From Bisbaumannia salifodinae (lineage in GTDB: Bacteria; Pseudomonadota; Gammaproteobacteria; Pseudomonadales; Halomonadaceae): a DNA stretch of 64,000 bases. Positions 17,958 through 26,862 of this stretch are shown here, in pieces. Below the pieces are notes generated by a model. That model made no database searches. It saw only the letters and a list, made by a program, of their open reading frames with translations, and had not been told where the DNA came from. How positions within the stretch are numbered: the first letter of the stretch is position 1; every line of letters begins with the position of its first letter. The translations under genes were made by a program, and so were the position numbers. Location: assembly GCF_039522585.1 (NCBI RefSeq), contig NZ_BAAADR010000014.1. One strand, given 5' to 3'.

Positions 17958-18622
17958 CAGCGCTGCCCTTGCCACTCGTTGCCGGAGGCACGCAGCAGGG
18001 GCATCCAGGCATCGCCGCTGCGATAGGCACTGCCCTGGGCATGACGATCCAGATAGGATTGCAGGATCAGCGCCTGCTGCTGGTCGTTACGCTGGGACTG
18101 CCGCGAATTGGGGGCCAGCCAGGGGGACTCGGCACCCACCGTCATCAGCGGCGAGCCGGCGGCCCGGATGCCGCCCTGGCCCTGAAAGAGCGGCAGGTCG
18201 ACCAGGGAGGGGCGTGCCGTCGAGGAGGCCGCGGGGCGCGCCTCGGCAGGCGCCTCGCTGGCGGCCATCTCGGGCCCCATCTCGCCCTGGTTATAGACCT
18301 GCACCCCGGTGATTACCGCCAGGGAGACCCCGGCGGCCACGGCGGCACGGCCGGCCCAGGAGAAGAGCCCGCGACGCGGCGTCTCGACCGCTCGACCAGG
18401 CGCCGGCTCGCCCTCCAGGCGGGCCAGAATACCGGCGGAGAGGTCGATGTCGGAGGTCACCTCACGCTCTCGTCGCATGGCGCTGCGGGCCAGATGATAA
18501 CGTCGCCAGGTGTCGGCCGCTTCCGGCTCGGCCTCCAGCGACTTCAGGACACGGCGCAACTCCAGATCGTCACCCTCATCGTCCATTAAGGTGGACAATG
18601 ACTCCCGCGTGTTCTGCTTCAT
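17957..18622 (-). CDS. rseA: Anti-sigma-E factor RseA (MucA)
   Basis: Inner-membrane anti-sigma factor that holds RpoE until regulated proteolysis in envelope stress. The 221 residues comprise an N-terminal cytoplasmic sigma-binding domain (about 1-80, ESLSTLMDDEGDDLELRRVL), one membrane helix (about 92-107) and a periplasmic domain that would contact RseB. The ATG at 18622 gives the family N-terminus MKQNTRESLS and has a GAGGG site; an alternative start eight codons upstream lacks support. The gap to rpoE is 181 bases, unusually long, and contains a candidate sigma-E promoter. Confidence 0.93.
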   Translation of the reverse strand: MKQNTRESLSTLMDDEGDDLELRRVLKSLEAEPEAADTWRRYHLARSAMRREREVTSDIDLSAGILARLEGEPAPGRAVETPRRGLFSWAGRAAVAAGVSLAVITGVQVYNQGEMGPEMAASEAPAEARPAASSTARPSLVDLPLFQGQGGIRAAGSPLMTVGAESPWLAPNSRQSQRNDQQQALILQSYLDRHAQGSAYRSGDAWMPLLRASGNEWQGQR

Positions 18623-18748
18623 TACCTCTACCCTCACACTCGACACGGCATAATGCCTATGAACGTCCCGGGCCCGGCGGCCCCCCAGCGTTACCCTCGG
18701 GCGACCGGGTCACCCTGCGCGATTTTGTCGCAACCTCATGGCATCTCC

Positions 18749-18776
18749 TCTGACGCCAAGGACCGCCAACAGTTCA
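18749..18776 (-). promoter_or_regulatory. Candidate sigma-E promoter upstream of rseA
   Basis: On the minus strand TGAACTG (18770-18776) and TCAGA (18749-18753) are separated by 16 bases, close to the sigma-E consensus GGAACTT-16-TCTGA. The predicted start is near 18740, about 118 bases before the rseA ATG. It would allow the anti-sigma gene to be raised independently of rpoE. This is consensus matching only. Confidence 0.35.
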
Positions 18777-18803
18777 GCCGCCTGGCAAAAGTTTCGCCCC
18801 GGC

Positions 18804-19409
18804 TCATTCGGAGACCATGTCCTGGGTCCGCGAGGTGGTCACCAGGGGCTGAATATGGCGATCCACCGCCTCCCGGGCGCGGAAGATCCGCGAGCGCACC
18901 GTACCCACCGGGCAATCCATCACATTGGCGATATCCTCGTAGGAGAGCCCATCGAATTCGCGCAGGGTGATGGCGGTACGCAGGTCCTCGGGGAGCTGCT
19001 CGATGGCCTCGAAGACCGCCGCCTCCAGTTGATCGCGAGCCATGGAAGCCTCCGGTGATTCGATATCGGAGAGCCGGCCGCTATGATCGAGGATCTCGGC
19101 ATCGACGATATCCAGGTCGTTGCCCGGCGGACGACGTCCCCGGGAGACCAGGTGATTCTTGGCGGTATTGATGGCGATGCGATACATCCAGGTGTAGAAG
19201 GCACTCTCGGCGCGGAACTTGCCCAACGCCCGGTAAGCCTTGATAAAGGCCTCCTGCGCCACGTCCTGGACCTCGGCCTGGTCGTGCACATAGCGGCCGA
19301 TGAGCCCGAGAATCTTGTGCTGGTACTTCTTGACCAGCAGATCGAAGGCCCGGGTGTCGCCCTGCTGCGCCCGTTCGACGAGGCGCTGGTCGGTTTCGCG
19401 GGTGCCCAT
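18804..19409 (-). CDS. rpoE: RNA polymerase sigma-E factor (RpoE/AlgU)
   Basis: ECF sigma factor for envelope stress and, in pseudomonads, exopolysaccharide control. The 201 residues show region 2 (FDLLVKKYQHKILGLIGRYV, DVAQEAFIKAYRALGKFR, FYTWMYRIAINTAKNHL) and region 4 (ALRE-type TLREFDGLSYEDIANVMDC, then GTVRSRIFRAREAVD). A strong GGGAGG ribosome site precedes the ATG at 19409. It heads the rseA-rseB-rseC-mucD cluster. Confidence 0.97.
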   Translation of the reverse strand: MGTRETDQRLVERAQQGDTRAFDLLVKKYQHKILGLIGRYVHDQAEVQDVAQEAFIKAYRALGKFRAESAFYTWMYRIAINTAKNHLVSRGRRPPGNDLDIVDAEILDHSGRLSDIESPEASMARDQLEAAVFEAIEQLPEDLRTAITLREFDGLSYEDIANVMDCPVGTVRSRIFRAREAVDRHIQPLVTTSRTQDMVSE

Positions 19410-19718
19410 TCAATCCCTCCCCATCCGGGCGGCGCATGGCGCCAGGGGAGACGGCGCGGCCTGACTGGTGGGGAGAGTGACAAGGGGGGGCATCATAGAC
19501 GTCGACCTTAACCTGGCGGGGTGATGGATTAGCGTAAGTGTTCCTGTTTATCGGCATTCCATCAAGCGGCATGCGCACGACTCACGAGGGCCTGTGACTG
19601 CGCCGATGACGGCGAGTTCCATGGTACGATTGATTTCCGCCCAGACGGCGAGCGATAGTAGAAGCCTACTCGGACACCCCCTTATATTATTACCGCGCGA
19701 TTCATCACAGGTAGCCGC
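19410..19718. promoter_or_regulatory. Divergent control region between rpoE and aroG
   Basis: This 309-base gap holds no plausible gene. Toward aroG there is a -10-like TATATT (19683-19688) about 30 bases before the ATG, with no clear -35. The short palindrome AGTAG-AAGC-CTACT (19657-19670) sits where the -35 should be and could be an operator. Toward rpoE I found no convincing sigma-E or sigma-70 pair. Confidence 0.35.
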
Positions 19719-20795
19719 ATGTCACAACAGCAGGTCAACAATCTCAATGTTCTCGCCCAGGACGTCCTGATCACCCCCGAGGCCCTCAAGCAGGAGATTC
19801 CCCTGACCGAGGAGGCCGAACGCAGCGTGATCGAGGGACGCCAGGCCATCCAGCGCATCCTCGATGGCCAGGACCCGCGCCTGCTGGTGGTGGTGGGGCC
19901 CTGCTCCATCCATGACGTGGACGCGGCCCTGGACTATGCCCGCCGCCTGCGCCGCCTGGCCGACGAGGTCAAGGAGAGCCTGCTGATCGTGATGCGCGTC
20001 TACTTCGAGAAGCCGCGCACCACCGTGGGCTGGAAGGGGCTGATCAACGACCCCCACATGAACGACTCCTTCGAGATCGAGGAGGGGCTGCATATCGCCC
20101 GTCGCCTGCTGGTGGAGCTCTCCGAGATGGGCCTGCCCCTGGCCACCGAGGCGCTGGACCCGATCTCCCCCCAGTACCTGCAGGACTGCATCAGCTGGTC
20201 CGCCATCGGCGCCCGTACCACCGAGTCCCAGACCCACCGGGAGATGGCCTCGGGCCTCTCCGGCCCGGTGGGCTTCAAGAACGGCACCGACGGCAGCCTG
20301 GACGTGGCCATCAATGCCCTGCAGTCGGTGGCCCACCCGCACAACTTCCTGGGCATCGACCAGGGTGGCCAGGTAGCGATCATTCGCACCCGCGGCAACG
20401 CCTACGGCCATGTGGTGCTGCGCGGCGGCAACGGCAAGCCCAACTACGACAGCGTCAGCGTGGCCCTGGCCGAGCAGGAGCTGAAGAAGGCCGGCCTCAA
20501 GGCCAATATCATGGTCGATTGCTCCCATGCCAACTCCAACAAGGACCCGGCCCTGCAGCCGCTGGTGCTGGAGAACGTCACCAACCAGATCCTCGAAGGC
20601 AACCACTCCATCATGGGCCTGATGATCGAGTCCAATATCGGCTGGGGCAACCAGAAGGTGCCGGCGGATCGCAGCCAGCTGCAGTACGGCGTCTCCATCA
20701 CCGACGCCTGCATCGACTGGGATGCCACCGAGGAGGCCCTGCACCGCATGGACGACAAGCTCAAGGCAGTGCTGCCGACCCGTCACCGCGGCTAA
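19719..20795 (+). CDS. aroG: 3-deoxy-7-phosphoheptulonate (DAHP) synthase, class I
   Basis: First step of the shikimate pathway: condenses PEP and erythrose 4-phosphate. The 358 residues match the AroF/G/H family. They show VVVGPCSIHD with the metal cysteine (near residue 63), RVYFEKPRTTVGWKG, ARTTESQTHREMASGLS, GFKNGTDG, and the metal ligands in VDCSHANSNKDP and SNIGWGNQ. Which aromatic amino acid inhibits it cannot be read from sequence with certainty, so the symbol is a family-level choice. It is a single-gene transcript convergent with dinG. Confidence 0.93.
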   Translation: MSQQQVNNLNVLAQDVLITPEALKQEIPLTEEAERSVIEGRQAIQRILDGQDPRLLVVVGPCSIHDVDAALDYARRLRRLADEVKESLLIVMRVYFEKPRTTVGWKGLINDPHMNDSFEIEEGLHIARRLLVELSEMGLPLATEALDPISPQYLQDCISWSAIGARTTESQTHREMASGLSGPVGFKNGTDGSLDVAINALQSVAHPHNFLGIDQGGQVAIIRTRGNAYGHVVLRGGNGKPNYDSVSVALAEQELKKAGLKANIMVDCSHANSNKDPALQPLVLENVTNQILEGNHSIMGLMIESNIGWGNQKVPADRSQLQYGVSITDACIDWDATEEALHRMDDKLKAVLPTRHRG

Positions 20796-20811
20796 GCCTC
20801 GCTTGCCGTCA

Positions 20812-20845
20812 ACGACAGGGCCCGCCAACTGGCGGGCCCTGTCGT
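20812..20845. terminator. 15-bp perfect hairpin between convergent aroG and dinG
   Basis: ACGACAGGGCCCGCC (20812-20826), loop AACT, and its exact complement (20831-20845) lie between the two stop codons. There is no T run on either strand, but the position and stem strength suit a shared bidirectional 3'-end structure. Confidence 0.65.
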
Positions 20846-20869
20846 GTGTGGCGATAAAAGCCTAACCGC

Positions 20870-23002
20870 CTATCCCTGGCGCACCCCGTCGATCTCGCGC
20901 ACGAAGGGCGGCAGGGCATCGAGCAGGGCGCGGCCATAGCGACGGGTCAGCACCCGGCGATCGAGCAGGCTGATGCGCCCCTGGTCGGCCTCCTTGCGGA
21001 TCAGTCGCCCGCAGGCCTGGACCAGCTTGATGGAGGCGTCCGGCACGCTGATGCGCATAAAGGCGTTGCCGCCGCGGCTCTCGATCCACTCCGCCAGGGT
21101 CGCCCCCACCGGATCATCGGGCACCGCGAAGGGCAGCCGGGTGATCACCACATGGGTCAGGTAGGCGCCGGGCAGGTCGATGCCCTCGGCGAAACTGGCC
21201 AGGCCGAAGATGATGCTGCCCTGCCCCTGATCCACCCGTGCCCGGTGGCGCTCGATCAGCTCGCGCTTGGGCAGGCGGTCCTGGGCCAGCACCCGCTCGG
21301 CGAGGGGCTTCGGCAGCGCCTTCTCCACGGCGCGCAGCTGGGCCCGGGAGGAAAACAGCATCAGCACCGCCTCGTCGGCGCCGAGGCCACCGATAAAGTC
21401 GAGGATGGCCGCCTCGTGGGCCTCGCGGTTGCCCGGATCCACCGCCTCCCGGGGCACGCTGAGCACCGCCCGGGAATAATCGAAGGGGCTGGGCAGGCGC
21501 TGGTAGCGGTAACGGTTGGCCAGGCCGGCGCGCTCCTGGAGGCGCTCGAAGCGCCCCAGTGCCGTCAAGGTGGCCGAGGTGACCACGGCGCCATAGCAGC
21601 TGCCCCAGAGGTGGCGGGCCAGGGTCGACGCCGCCGACACCGGGCTCGCCGAGATCGCCAGTTCCGGTTCGCCCTGGAAGCGCTCGAAGGTCAGCCAACG
21701 GGCCCGGGGCGGATCGGCGGGATCGTCCTGCTCGGCGAAGGCCAGCCACAGGGCGTGGGCCTCCAGCGCCCGGCCATGCAGCAGGGCCACCAGGGGCAGC
21801 CAGGCCTCCGCCTGCTCCCGGGGCAGGCCGGTGGACTTCTCCGGGTCGAGGCTCTCGCGGAGGATATCCGCCATGCTCTCCAGGGTGCGGCTCATCTCGG
21901 CGAATACCGGCACCAGGGCGGCGGCCTGGTCGCGCAGCGCCTGGGGCGCCTCGCCCATGGGGAAGCGGTGATGCTGGGCGCTCTCGCCGGCCCCCTCGGG
22001 CAGCTCGGCGAGCTGATGGGCCAGGCCGAACACCTCGCCGAGGCGCGGCTCCAGGGCCGCCAGGGCATCCGGCAGGGTCGCCAGCAGGCGTGCCAGGGTG
22101 GGCTGCACGGCGAGCGCCGCATTGAGCTCGGTGAGCGACTTCTTGAGGGTGCCCAGCCAGCGCAGGGCGCCGTTGACGGCGAAGCGGTGGGTAAAGTGCT
22201 CGATCGCCTTGTCCGGCAGGTGGTGCCCCTCATCGAAGATATAGATGCACTCGCCGGGGGCCGGCAGCACCACCCCGCCGCCCAGGGCCAGGTCCGCCAG
22301 CACCAGGTCGTGGTTGGCGACGATGACGTCGGCGCCCTCCAGGCGACGCCGGGCGCGGAAGAAGGCGCAGGCGGAGAAATGGCCGCAGCGGCGGTTGGTG
22401 CACTGGCGATGATCGATGGTCAGGCGCCGCCAATGGGCATCCTCGATGGCCTCGGGCCAGGCGTCGCGATCGCCCTCCCAGCGCCCGCCGCCATAGGCCT
22501 CGCCCATCGCCTTGGCCAGGGCCTGGAAGTCGTCGCCGCTGTCGAGGGCCTGCTCGAAGAGCGCCAGGGTGGGATTCTCCTCGCCGCCCTCCAGGGCCTG
22601 GTCGAGGCGCGCCACGCAGAGGTAGCGCCCGCGCCCCTTGGCCAGGGCGAAGTCGAAATCGAGGCCGCTGTGGGCCTTGAGCAACGGCAGGTCCTGGTGC
22701 AGGACCTGCTCCTGGAGGGCCACGGTGGCGGTGGCCACCACCAGGCGCTTGCCGCGGGCCTTGGCCACCGGCAAGGCCGCCAGCAGGTAGGCCAGGGTCT
22801 TGCCGGTGCCGGTGCCCGCCTCCAGCACGCAGATATGCTCGTCACTGAGCCGCTTGCCGGCCTCGTCGGCCTGGATGCCGGCCAGGGTACGGGCGATCTC
22901 GGCGATCATCAGCCGCTGGCCATAGCGGGGCGTCAGCTCGAGCCCCTCCAGCAGGCGCCGGTAGGCGGTCTGAATCTCGCCCTTCAGGGCCTCGTCGAGC
23001 AT
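20870..23002 (-). CDS. dinG: ATP-dependent DNA helicase DinG
   Basis: XPD-like superfamily 2 helicase with 5'-3' polarity and an iron-sulfur cluster; linked to R-loop and replication-fork repair. The 710 residues show Walker A EAGTGTGKT (61-69), iron-sulfur ligands C129, C201, C206 and C212, the DEGH box (257-260), and C-terminal motifs V and VI (FGLASFAEGIDLPG, QACGRLIRKEADQG). Length is close to E. coli DinG. Four bases separate its start from the rhlB stop, so it is probably the second gene of an rhlB-dinG transcript. No LexA box could be judged because its promoter lies before rhlB. Confidence 0.92.
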   Translation of the reverse strand: MLDEALKGEIQTAYRRLLEGLELTPRYGQRLMIAEIARTLAGIQADEAGKRLSDEHICVLEAGTGTGKTLAYLLAALPVAKARGKRLVVATATVALQEQVLHQDLPLLKAHSGLDFDFALAKGRGRYLCVARLDQALEGGEENPTLALFEQALDSGDDFQALAKAMGEAYGGGRWEGDRDAWPEAIEDAHWRRLTIDHRQCTNRRCGHFSACAFFRARRRLEGADVIVANHDLVLADLALGGGVVLPAPGECIYIFDEGHHLPDKAIEHFTHRFAVNGALRWLGTLKKSLTELNAALAVQPTLARLLATLPDALAALEPRLGEVFGLAHQLAELPEGAGESAQHHRFPMGEAPQALRDQAAALVPVFAEMSRTLESMADILRESLDPEKSTGLPREQAEAWLPLVALLHGRALEAHALWLAFAEQDDPADPPRARWLTFERFQGEPELAISASPVSAASTLARHLWGSCYGAVVTSATLTALGRFERLQERAGLANRYRYQRLPSPFDYSRAVLSVPREAVDPGNREAHEAAILDFIGGLGADEAVLMLFSSRAQLRAVEKALPKPLAERVLAQDRLPKRELIERHRARVDQGQGSIIFGLASFAEGIDLPGAYLTHVVITRLPFAVPDDPVGATLAEWIESRGGNAFMRISVPDASIKLVQACGRLIRKEADQGRISLLDRRVLTRRYGRALLDALPPFVREIDGVRQG

Positions 23003-23006
23003 GGCC

Positions 23007-24293
23007 TCAGAGCAGGCCTTCCGGCGGATGCTCGCAGGGCAGCTTGGCGTCGATATAGCGCTCGATCTCCGGCAGCGAGAAGGCGTCTTCCTCGCCCACG
23101 AAACTGATCGACACGCCCTTGGCGCCGGCCCGGCCGGTACGGCCGATGCGGTGCACGTAATCCTCCGGATCCTCCGGCAGGGTGTAGTTGATCACATGGC
23201 TGACGTCATCGATATGCAGGCCGCGGCCCGCCACATCGGTGGCCACCAGCACCCGCACCTCGCCCTCGCGGAAGCGCTCCAGGGTCGTGATGCGCTGGTT
23301 CTGGGGCACGTCGCCGGAGAGCATGGCCACGTTGATGTCGGCCTGGCGCAACAGCTCGTCGAGCTTGCGCACCAGGTCACGGCGGTTGCCGAAGACGATG
23401 ACCCGCTCGAAGCTCTCCTGCTGCAGCAGCTTGACCAACAGGCGCTGCTTGTCGGCATCGCTGAGCATATAGACCCGCTGATCGATATCCGCCTGGTTAT
23501 CAACGGTGACGGCGATCTCGACCTGGGCCGGCTCATGGGTCCACTGGCTGGCCAGGTTGAGGATGTCCTCTGTGAAGGTGGCCGAGAACAGGAAGGTCTG
23601 GCGCTCCTCCTTCTTGGGGGTGTGGCGGATGATGCGCTTGACGTCGGGGATAAAGCCCATGGAGAGCATGCGATCCGCCTCGTCCAGCACCAGCACCTCG
23701 ACCTGGGTCAGGTCGACATCGCGCTTCTCGTGGAAGTCGAGCAACCGCCCCGGGGTGGCCACCAGGATATCGAGCTTCTTGCCCAGGTTGTCGCGCTGCT
23801 TCTGATAGTCCATGCCGCCGACGACGCTGGCCACATTGAGCGGGGTGAAGCGGGCCAGGGCCTTGGCATCCTTCTCGATCTGCAGCGCCAGCTCGCGGGT
23901 CGGCGCGACGATCAGCGCCCGGGGCGCGCCGGGTTTCTGACCGTCGGGGGCGTCCTCTTCCAGGAAGTAGGCGAGGATCGAGATCAGGAAGGCGGCGGTC
24001 TTGCCGGTGCCGGTCTGGGCCTTGCCGACCACGTCGCCACCGAGCAGGGTCTTGGCCAGGGCCTCGGCCTGAATCGGGGTGCAGTATTCGAAGCCCAGGG
24101 CATGGATGGCCCGCATCAGGGGCAGCGGCAGGTCGAAGTCGTGGAAGCGCCACTTGCCCGCCACCGCCGGCACCTGGAACTGGCGCAGGTCCCAACTGGA
24201 CCCGGACTTGCGCGGCTTGCGGCGCCGGCGCTTGGGTTTGCGGTTCTGGGCCGGCTGCGGGGCCGCTGCTGTGGGGGTTTCCGACTCGCTCAT
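23007..24293 (-). CDS. rhlB: DEAD-box ATP-dependent RNA helicase RhlB
   Basis: RNA helicase, in E. coli the unwinding partner of RNase E in the degradosome. The 428 residues carry a basic N-terminal tail rich in K/R (about 16-30), Q motif (FEYCTPIQAEAL), motif I AQTGTGKT, PTRELALQ, DEAD box (VLDEADRMLSMGF), SAT, and HRIGRTGRAG in the second RecA domain. The C-terminus is short (ends PPEGLL), with no arginine-rich tail as in E. coli RhlB. The ATG at 24293 follows the family N-terminus. An intact rne lies about 31 kb away. Confidence 0.9.
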   Translation of the reverse strand: MSESETPTAAAPQPAQNRKPKRRRRKPRKSGSSWDLRQFQVPAVAGKWRFHDFDLPLPLMRAIHALGFEYCTPIQAEALAKTLLGGDVVGKAQTGTGKTAAFLISILAYFLEEDAPDGQKPGAPRALIVAPTRELALQIEKDAKALARFTPLNVASVVGGMDYQKQRDNLGKKLDILVATPGRLLDFHEKRDVDLTQVEVLVLDEADRMLSMGFIPDVKRIIRHTPKKEERQTFLFSATFTEDILNLASQWTHEPAQVEIAVTVDNQADIDQRVYMLSDADKQRLLVKLLQQESFERVIVFGNRRDLVRKLDELLRQADINVAMLSGDVPQNQRITTLERFREGEVRVLVATDVAGRGLHIDDVSHVINYTLPEDPEDYVHRIGRTGRAGAKGVSISFVGEEDAFSLPEIERYIDAKLPCEHPPEGLL

Positions 24294-24462
24294 AGGCTGT
24301 GATTCTGTCCCAAATCGTTCAGTGGATGTGGCCTGGCGACATGCCCGGGCGATTCCAAGCCCGCTATTGTAGCAGGGCTTGGCCGTCAGGGCTCGCCAAG
24401 CTGTCTCAGGCAGCGACCGCCCTGCTAGAATAGGCGGCCAACGCGCAATGGAGCCGCTACTC

Positions 24463-24699
24463 ATGACTCGCAAGAAAAAGACCCGCTCCCTGGCCGACCG
24501 GGTGACCATCCGCACCGGCCGGCGCAAGGACTACAAGAAGTGGCGACACGAGAACCCCGACGAGGTCGGGTCGTCGCAGCGCTTCCAGCAGAAGAAGGTC
24601 GACCAGCGCAAGCGCCAGGCGGAGCGCAAGCAGGCCCGACAGGAGCAGGCCCCGCAGATCGAGATCCACCCGAAGCGCCCCGACAAGGACGACGAATGA
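24463..24699 (+). CDS. Small highly basic protein, function unknown
   Basis: I do not recognise the family. The 78 residues are extremely charged (MTRKKKTRSLADRVTIRTG, then RRKDYKKWRHENPDE) with a Lys/Arg/Gln-rich predicted helix from about 40 to 62 and an acidic end (DKDDE). There is no signal or membrane segment; an RNA- or ribosome-binding role would fit but is a guess. The ATG at 24463 has a GGAG site at good spacing. Its stop overlaps the xthA start (ATGA), so the two are translated together, and it is divergent from rhlB. Confidence 0.75.
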   Translation: MTRKKKTRSLADRVTIRTGRRKDYKKWRHENPDEVGSSQRFQQKKVDQRKRQAERKQARQEQAPQIEIHPKRPDKDDE

Positions 24700-25526
24700 T
24701 GCGCCTGGTTTCCTTCAATATCAACGGTATCCGCGCCCGCCTCCCCCAGCTGGAGGCGCTGGTGGCGAGCCATCGCCCGGCGCTGATCGGCCTGCAGGAG
24801 ACCAAGGTGGATGACCCCGAGTTTCCCCGCGAGGCGGTGGAGGCCCTGGGCTACCGGGTCTACTACCACGGCCAGAAGGGCCACTACGGGGTGGCACTGA
24901 TGGTCGACCCCGCCCAGTGCGGCGAGCCGGAGAAGGTTCTCTATGGCTTCCCGGATGACGCCGAGGAGGCCCAGCGACGGATGATCGGGGTGCGCCTGCG
25001 CCCCGGCGGCGGCGAGCCGCTGACGGTGTGGAACGGCTACTTCCCCCAGGGGGAGAATGTCGACCACCCGGTGAAGTTTCCCCACAAGCGCCGGTTCTAT
25101 GCCCAGCTCCAGCGCCTGCTCGCGGAGGATCACCGCCCGGATGAGCGCCTGGCAGTGATGGGGGATTTCAATATCTCCCCGGAGGATCAGGATATCGGTA
25201 TCGGCGAGGCCAACCGCAAGCGCTGGCTGCGGGAGGGCAAGACCAGCTTCCAGCCGGTGGAGCGGGAATGGCTCGAGGGCATCAAGGCCTGGGGCCTGGT
25301 AGACAGCTACCGGGTGCGTTACCCGGACGTCGACGATCGCTTCAGCTGGTTCGACTACCGCTCCAAGGGCTTCGATCGCGAGCCCAAGCGGGGCCTGCGC
25401 ATCGACCATATCCTGGTCACCGCGCCGCTGGCCGAATGCGTCGAGGAGGCCGGCATCGACTACGCGCTGCGCGGCATGGAGCGCCCCTCGGACCACGCCC
25501 CAGTCTGGACCGAACTGGCCCTCTAG
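24696..25526 (+). CDS. xthA: Exodeoxyribonuclease III
   Basis: AP endonuclease and 3'-5' exonuclease of base-excision repair. The 276 residues begin (M)MRLVSFNINGIRARLPQLE and contain the metal ligand in LQETK, the conserved YHGQKGHYGVAL, DEEAQRR, the catalytic GDFNISPEDQDIG and the C-terminal SDHAPVW. It is very close to E. coli XthA in order and length. The start is either of two adjacent ATGs (24696 or 24699), the first overlapping the stop of the basic protein upstream. Confidence 0.95.
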   Translation: MMRLVSFNINGIRARLPQLEALVASHRPALIGLQETKVDDPEFPREAVEALGYRVYYHGQKGHYGVALMVDPAQCGEPEKVLYGFPDDAEEAQRRMIGVRLRPGGGEPLTVWNGYFPQGENVDHPVKFPHKRRFYAQLQRLLAEDHRPDERLAVMGDFNISPEDQDIGIGEANRKRWLREGKTSFQPVEREWLEGIKAWGLVDSYRVRYPDVDDRFSWFDYRSKGFDREPKRGLRIDHILVTAPLAECVEEAGIDYALRGMERPSDHAPVWTELAL

Positions 25527-25560
25527 GCCAGTCAAGGCCCGTGCAAGGCACGGAGCTATC

Positions 25561-25735
25561 CTGGGGGCAGGCCCTCGCGGGGCGCGGTAAACCTATCCAT
25601 GGGCGCTACCGATGCCCTGCTTCGCTCTCGCATCCTGCTCCGCTCGCAGGACCGGTGCTGGCCATCCCTGGCCAGCCCGTTCGGAGCCGTGCTCCTCACC
25701 CATGGCATAGGACCCCCGCTCTGACCTGCCCCCAG
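25561..25735. repeat. Nested inverted-repeat element after xthA
   Basis: Outer arms CTGGGGGCAGG (25561-25571) and its exact complement (25725-25735) enclose inner arms CCTATCCATGGG (25592-25603) and CCCATGGCATAGG (25699-25711, complementary apart from one inserted base). A central hairpin GCTGGCC-6-GGCCAGC (25657-25676) lies within. The 175-base unit fills the gap between the convergent xthA and TPR genes and resembles a small palindromic repeat or MITE-type remnant; it may also end transcription from both sides. Confidence 0.6.
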
Positions 25736-25765
25736 CGCTCCTTGGCCTTCACAACGCCTCAAGAC

Positions 25766-26854
25766 TCAAGGGGCTCGCCAAGAATCCTCGGTGGAATCCA
25801 GGGTGGCCAGCCAGGCCTCGGCCCGCGTCTCGCCCAGGGCCGCCGCCCGCGCCCAGGCGTCGGCGGCGGTGTCGTCCCGCCCCCAGGCATAGGCCAGGCG
25901 CCCCAGGTCAAGCCAATCCTCCGCCGCCCCGCTGGCCTCGGCCAGCGAGCGCCAGGCGCCCAGGGCTCGCTCCCGGTCCCGGGCCGCCTCCCAGGCCTGG
26001 GCCAGCAGGCGGCGGTACTCGAGACGCTCCTCCAGGGCGTCCTCGGCCAGGGCGGTTTCCAGCAGCTCGGCGGCCCTGGCCGGGGTACCCCCGGCCAGGT
26101 GCAGGCGGATACGCCGCTCGAGATCCTCGCTGCCGGCGAAGACACCTTCCCGCCAGCCCGCCTCCCAGAGGGCCGCGGCCTGCGCGTGGCGACCCAGGCG
26201 CTGGGCCAGGCCCACGGCGCGACGCCAGGTCTCGGCGTCGGCGCCACTCTCCAGCCGCGCCTCGAGACGCGCCAGGGCCTCGCCGCCGCGCCCGGCGCGC
26301 TGATAGACGGTGGCGGCCAGGGCCTGCTGGTCGGGCGAGCCGCCCGTCGGCAGCCAATCGGCGGCGGCCTCCCAACGCCCCAGCTCGGCCAGGGCCCGCA
26401 CCAGGCGCCAGCGTGGCGCCCGCACCTCGGGATGCTCACGCACCCAGGCCTCGAGCAGTTCGGCGCCCCGGGCGGTCTGCCCCGCGGTCAGGCGCAGCTC
26501 CGCCTCCTGACGCCGCCAGCGCTGCCGCGAGGCCTCGTCGTCCCCCAGTGCACGCGCTCGGGCCAGATGATCGGCGGCGGCGGCGTGACGGCCGGCCCGG
26601 GCCTCGGCGTGGCCGGCCAGTTGAGCATAGAGGGCGGCGGCCCAGCGGTCGGCGGCATTGCCGGAAGCCAGGCGCTCGACCTGGGCCGCGGCGCGCTCGG
26701 CCACCGATGCCCCCTCCCCCGCCGTCAGGCGCTGCTGGAGCGCCTCCAGGTCACGGATGGTGGCACCGGGCAGGGCCGGCTCGGCCAGCGCCAGGGGCGC
26801 GGCCAGCCAGAGGCTCAGTGTCAGCAGCAGAGGGCGGGAAGGAGATCGGAACAT
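25766..26854 (-). CDS. TPR-like periplasmic protein of the TonB2 cluster
   Basis: The 362 residues begin with a signal peptide (MFRSPSRPLLLTLSLWLA, cut near APLALA/EP). They continue as an almost continuous run of Ala/Arg/Leu-rich helical pairs typical of tetratricopeptide repeats (for example RAVGLAQRLGRHAQAAALWE, DWLDLGRLAYAWGRDDTAAD). Clusters with this order (DUF3450-TtpC-ExbB-ExbD-TonB-TPR) are known in Vibrio-type TonB2 systems, where the last gene is a TPR protein of undefined role. A part in energy transfer or assembly of that system is inferred from the neighbours. Its start codon and first residues lie in the last copy of a 98-bp tandem repeat. Confidence 0.8.
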   Translation of the reverse strand: MFRSPSRPLLLTLSLWLAAPLALAEPALPGATIRDLEALQQRLTAGEGASVAERAAAQVERLASGNAADRWAAALYAQLAGHAEARAGRHAAAADHLARARALGDDEASRQRWRRQEAELRLTAGQTARGAELLEAWVREHPEVRAPRWRLVRALAELGRWEAAADWLPTGGSPDQQALAATVYQRAGRGGEALARLEARLESGADAETWRRAVGLAQRLGRHAQAAALWEAGWREGVFAGSEDLERRIRLHLAGGTPARAAELLETALAEDALEERLEYRRLLAQAWEAARDRERALGAWRSLAEASGAAEDWLDLGRLAYAWGRDDTAADAWARAAALGETRAEAWLATLDSTEDSWRAP

Positions 26855-26862
26855 CGGCTTGC

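Noticed and set aside
19500..19600. Sigma-E autoregulatory promoter before rpoE
   Set aside because: GGAACAC is present but no TCTGA-like -10 lies at the right distance.
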